A stretch of 7,062 bases of DNA from the NCBI GenBank assembly GCA_036496265.1, contig DASXLL010000089.1, positions 1-7,062 on the forward strand. The letters run 5' to 3'. A model generated the notes under the pieces. The model was not told the DNA's origin and did not search any database. It worked only from the letters and a program-made list of their open reading frames with translations. Made by a program: the position numbers and the translations under genes. The stretch is from CAYLLN01 sp036496265. GTDB taxonomy: Bacteria; Planctomycetota; Planctomycetia; Pirellulales; Pirellulaceae. Below, piece after piece: positions 6,345 through 7,062 of the stretch (positions are counted from its first letter, which is position 1; the number at the start of each line of letters is the position of its first letter).

Positions 6345-6460
6345 TCCACAGATGGCGCAGATGATCCACAGATGAAATGCCAAAAGATACATCTCGATCC
6401 AATCACAAGCCAGAAAAATCCCCGGCTTAACCATCTGCGCGAATCTGCGCCATCTGCGGA
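6345..6460. repeat. Large imperfect palindrome with CATCTGCG units
   Basis: The left arm (6345-6374) and right arm (6432-6460) pair over CAGATGGCGCAGAT (14 bases, 6349-6362 with 6443-6456), with TCC matches outside and CAGATG (6369-6374 with 6432-6437) inside, separated by a small unpaired patch. The right arm is itself built of near-direct units: CATCTGCGC, GAATCTGCGC, CATCTGCGGA. The loop is 57 bases. It is non-coding in appearance. From memory, CATCTGCG-type intergenic palindromes recur in many environmental bacterial genomes and produce spurious ICxICG-type ORFs, as here. Confidence 0.7.
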
Positions 6461-6500
6461 CAGTGTTTTTGACCAACTTCAGAGCGCGAACCAACTCCTA

Positions 6501-7062
6501 ATGTTCCAAAATTCACCTAATTTTGACACACCCACGCTCACGTCACCCCTTAATTCAAAGGGATTTATCAAACCGCACGCACCAAAATCGGCGAATATTG
6601 GAATAAAAAATCGAGTTCACCGAATTCACGCCCCTGCCAAAATTCAAGTCGCCTGCCACACAACGACTTGCGTCAATCACGCCCGAAAACACGTCGTTCC
6701 AAAATTCCAAAACCTGCTGGCGCTGCTCACACCGTGTCTGTTCATCCTGATAGTCCTGGCAGCCCCAGCGAACGCGGAAAACATCCTCCTCAAAGGCGGC
6801 ACGATCCTCGATGGCACCGGCGGCAAGCCTTACAAGGGCAGCGTCTTGATCCACGACGGCCACATCGCCGCGATCGGTGACGCCGCAGACGCGAGCGTCG
6901 CCGGCAAAACGATCGACTGCAAAGGCCTCATCATCACGCCCGGCTTCATCGACCTCCACAACCACAGCGACTCCACCATTCTTCACGACTCGGGTCGCAG
7001 CGCTCGTTGCTACCTCACCCAAGGCTGCACCACACTCCTCACCGGCAACTGCGGCGGCGGCC
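6501..7062 (+). CDS. Secreted N-acyl-D-amino-acid deacylase-type amidohydrolase, 3' end cut by window
   Basis: The frame runs off the right edge with no stop. The recognisable protein begins with a signal peptide, NLLALLTPCLFILIVLAAPANA (cut before ENILL, codon 6777), then KGGTILDGTGG, the typical N-terminal strand of amidohydrolases. TPGFIDLHNHSD carries the metal-binding HxH (codons 6957 and 6963), and TQGCTTLLTGNCGGG carries GNCG (Cys codon 7050), which in D-aminoacylases is a zinc ligand. The family removes N-acyl groups from D-amino acids or related compounds; periplasmic or envelope location is likely. The start is unclear: between the signal peptide and ATG 6501 there is no in-frame ATG, GTG or TTG, and another in-frame ATG lies at 6372. 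ATG 6501 would add some 70 residues of unlikely-looking, AT-rich-encoded sequence. The real start may be a rare codon such as CTG 6714 or ATT 6642. Family call firm, start not. Confidence 0.82.
   Translation, partial: MFQNSPNFDTPTLTSPLNSKGFIKPHAPKSANIGIKNRVHRIHAPAKIQVACHTTTCVNHARKHVVPKFQNLLALLTPCLFILIVLAAPANAENILLKGGTILDGTGGKPYKGSVLIHDGHIAAIGDAADASVAGKTIDCKGLIITPGFIDLHNHSDSTILHDSGRSARCYLTQGCTTLLTGNCGGG

Larger units (their letters stand above)
6147..6500. other. Intergenic region between divergent genes
   Basis: No convincing gene lies here. It holds the hairpin at 6180-6220, a small dyad CTGAA-CACAA-TTCAG at 6242-6256, a promoter-like TGCTACATT at 6294-6302, and the large palindrome at 6345-6460. 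The base composition is visibly richer in A and T than in the neighbouring genes. A 77-codon minus-strand ORF at 6261-6494 runs through the palindrome and is judged spurious. Confidence 0.6.

Noticed and set aside
6345..6460. CRISPR array or integron attC site
   Set aside because: The units are short, adjacent without spacers and arranged as a palindrome; no integrase, cas gene or attC core signature is nearby.
6261..6494. Minus-strand ORF of 77 codons with a WIICAICGLF stretch
   Set aside because: It translates the palindrome at 6345-6460; this type of peptide is what CATCTGCG repeats give when read as protein. No ribosome-binding site or domain.
6523..6528. Perfect TTGACA -35 box
   Set aside because: No -10 sequence lies 16-18 bases downstream (the site reads CCCCTT); TTAATT is 21 bases away. 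Probably chance in an AT-rich stretch.
6555..7022. Minus-strand ORF of 155 codons
   Set aside because: It is antisense to the amidohydrolase, whose signal peptide and zinc motifs are clear on the + strand.

Overview
The window looks like a GC-rich planctomycete chromosome, probably from the Pirellulales or a relative. This rests on protein style, not on any database match. The signs are a tandem pair of Gfo/Idh/MocA oxidoreductases, one of them Tat-exported, and two adjacent secreted proteins that end in a dockerin-like GDFNLDG block followed by an IPEP (PEP-CTERM) sorting tail. A small zinc-ribbon membrane protein and a secreted D-aminoacylase-type amidohydrolase fit the same picture.

Layout. 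Positions 1-2230 hold two oxidoreductase genes on the + strand. The first is cut by the window edge. They are translationally coupled by a TAATG overlap and end at a long GC-rich palindrome (2244-2297). Positions 2364-3872 encode an exported LAS-type peptidoglycan peptidase: signal peptide, peptidoglycan-binding domain, metallopeptidase core with H-x6-D and H-x-H, dockerin-like block, PEP-CTERM. A hairpin follows. Positions 4013-5170 encode an exported alpha/beta-hydrolase-like protein with the same C-terminal block. Positions 5258-5413 hold a 51-residue probable membrane peptide. Convergent to it on the - strand, 5454-6146 encodes a four-helix membrane protein with an N-terminal zinc ribbon, with a structured hairpin upstream of its start. 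Positions about 6221-6720 are visibly richer in A and T. They hold a large imperfect palindrome (6345-6460) and then run into a secreted amidohydrolase frame that continues past the window end and lacks an obvious start codon near its signal peptide.

Functionally, the first pair is probably a sugar or polyol oxidoreductase operon. The two central genes are separate transcription units but share export and surface-sorting signals, so they probably act in the envelope or outside the cell. Four + strand sites resembling an extended -10 promoter (TGnTAnAnT) sit ahead of the non-operonic genes, two of them so close to the ATG that leaderless transcripts are possible. I see no rRNA, tRNA, CRISPR array, transposase or recognisable defence system. 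The non-coding palindromes, the PEP-CTERM/dockerin gene pair and the start-less amidohydrolase are the most unusual parts.
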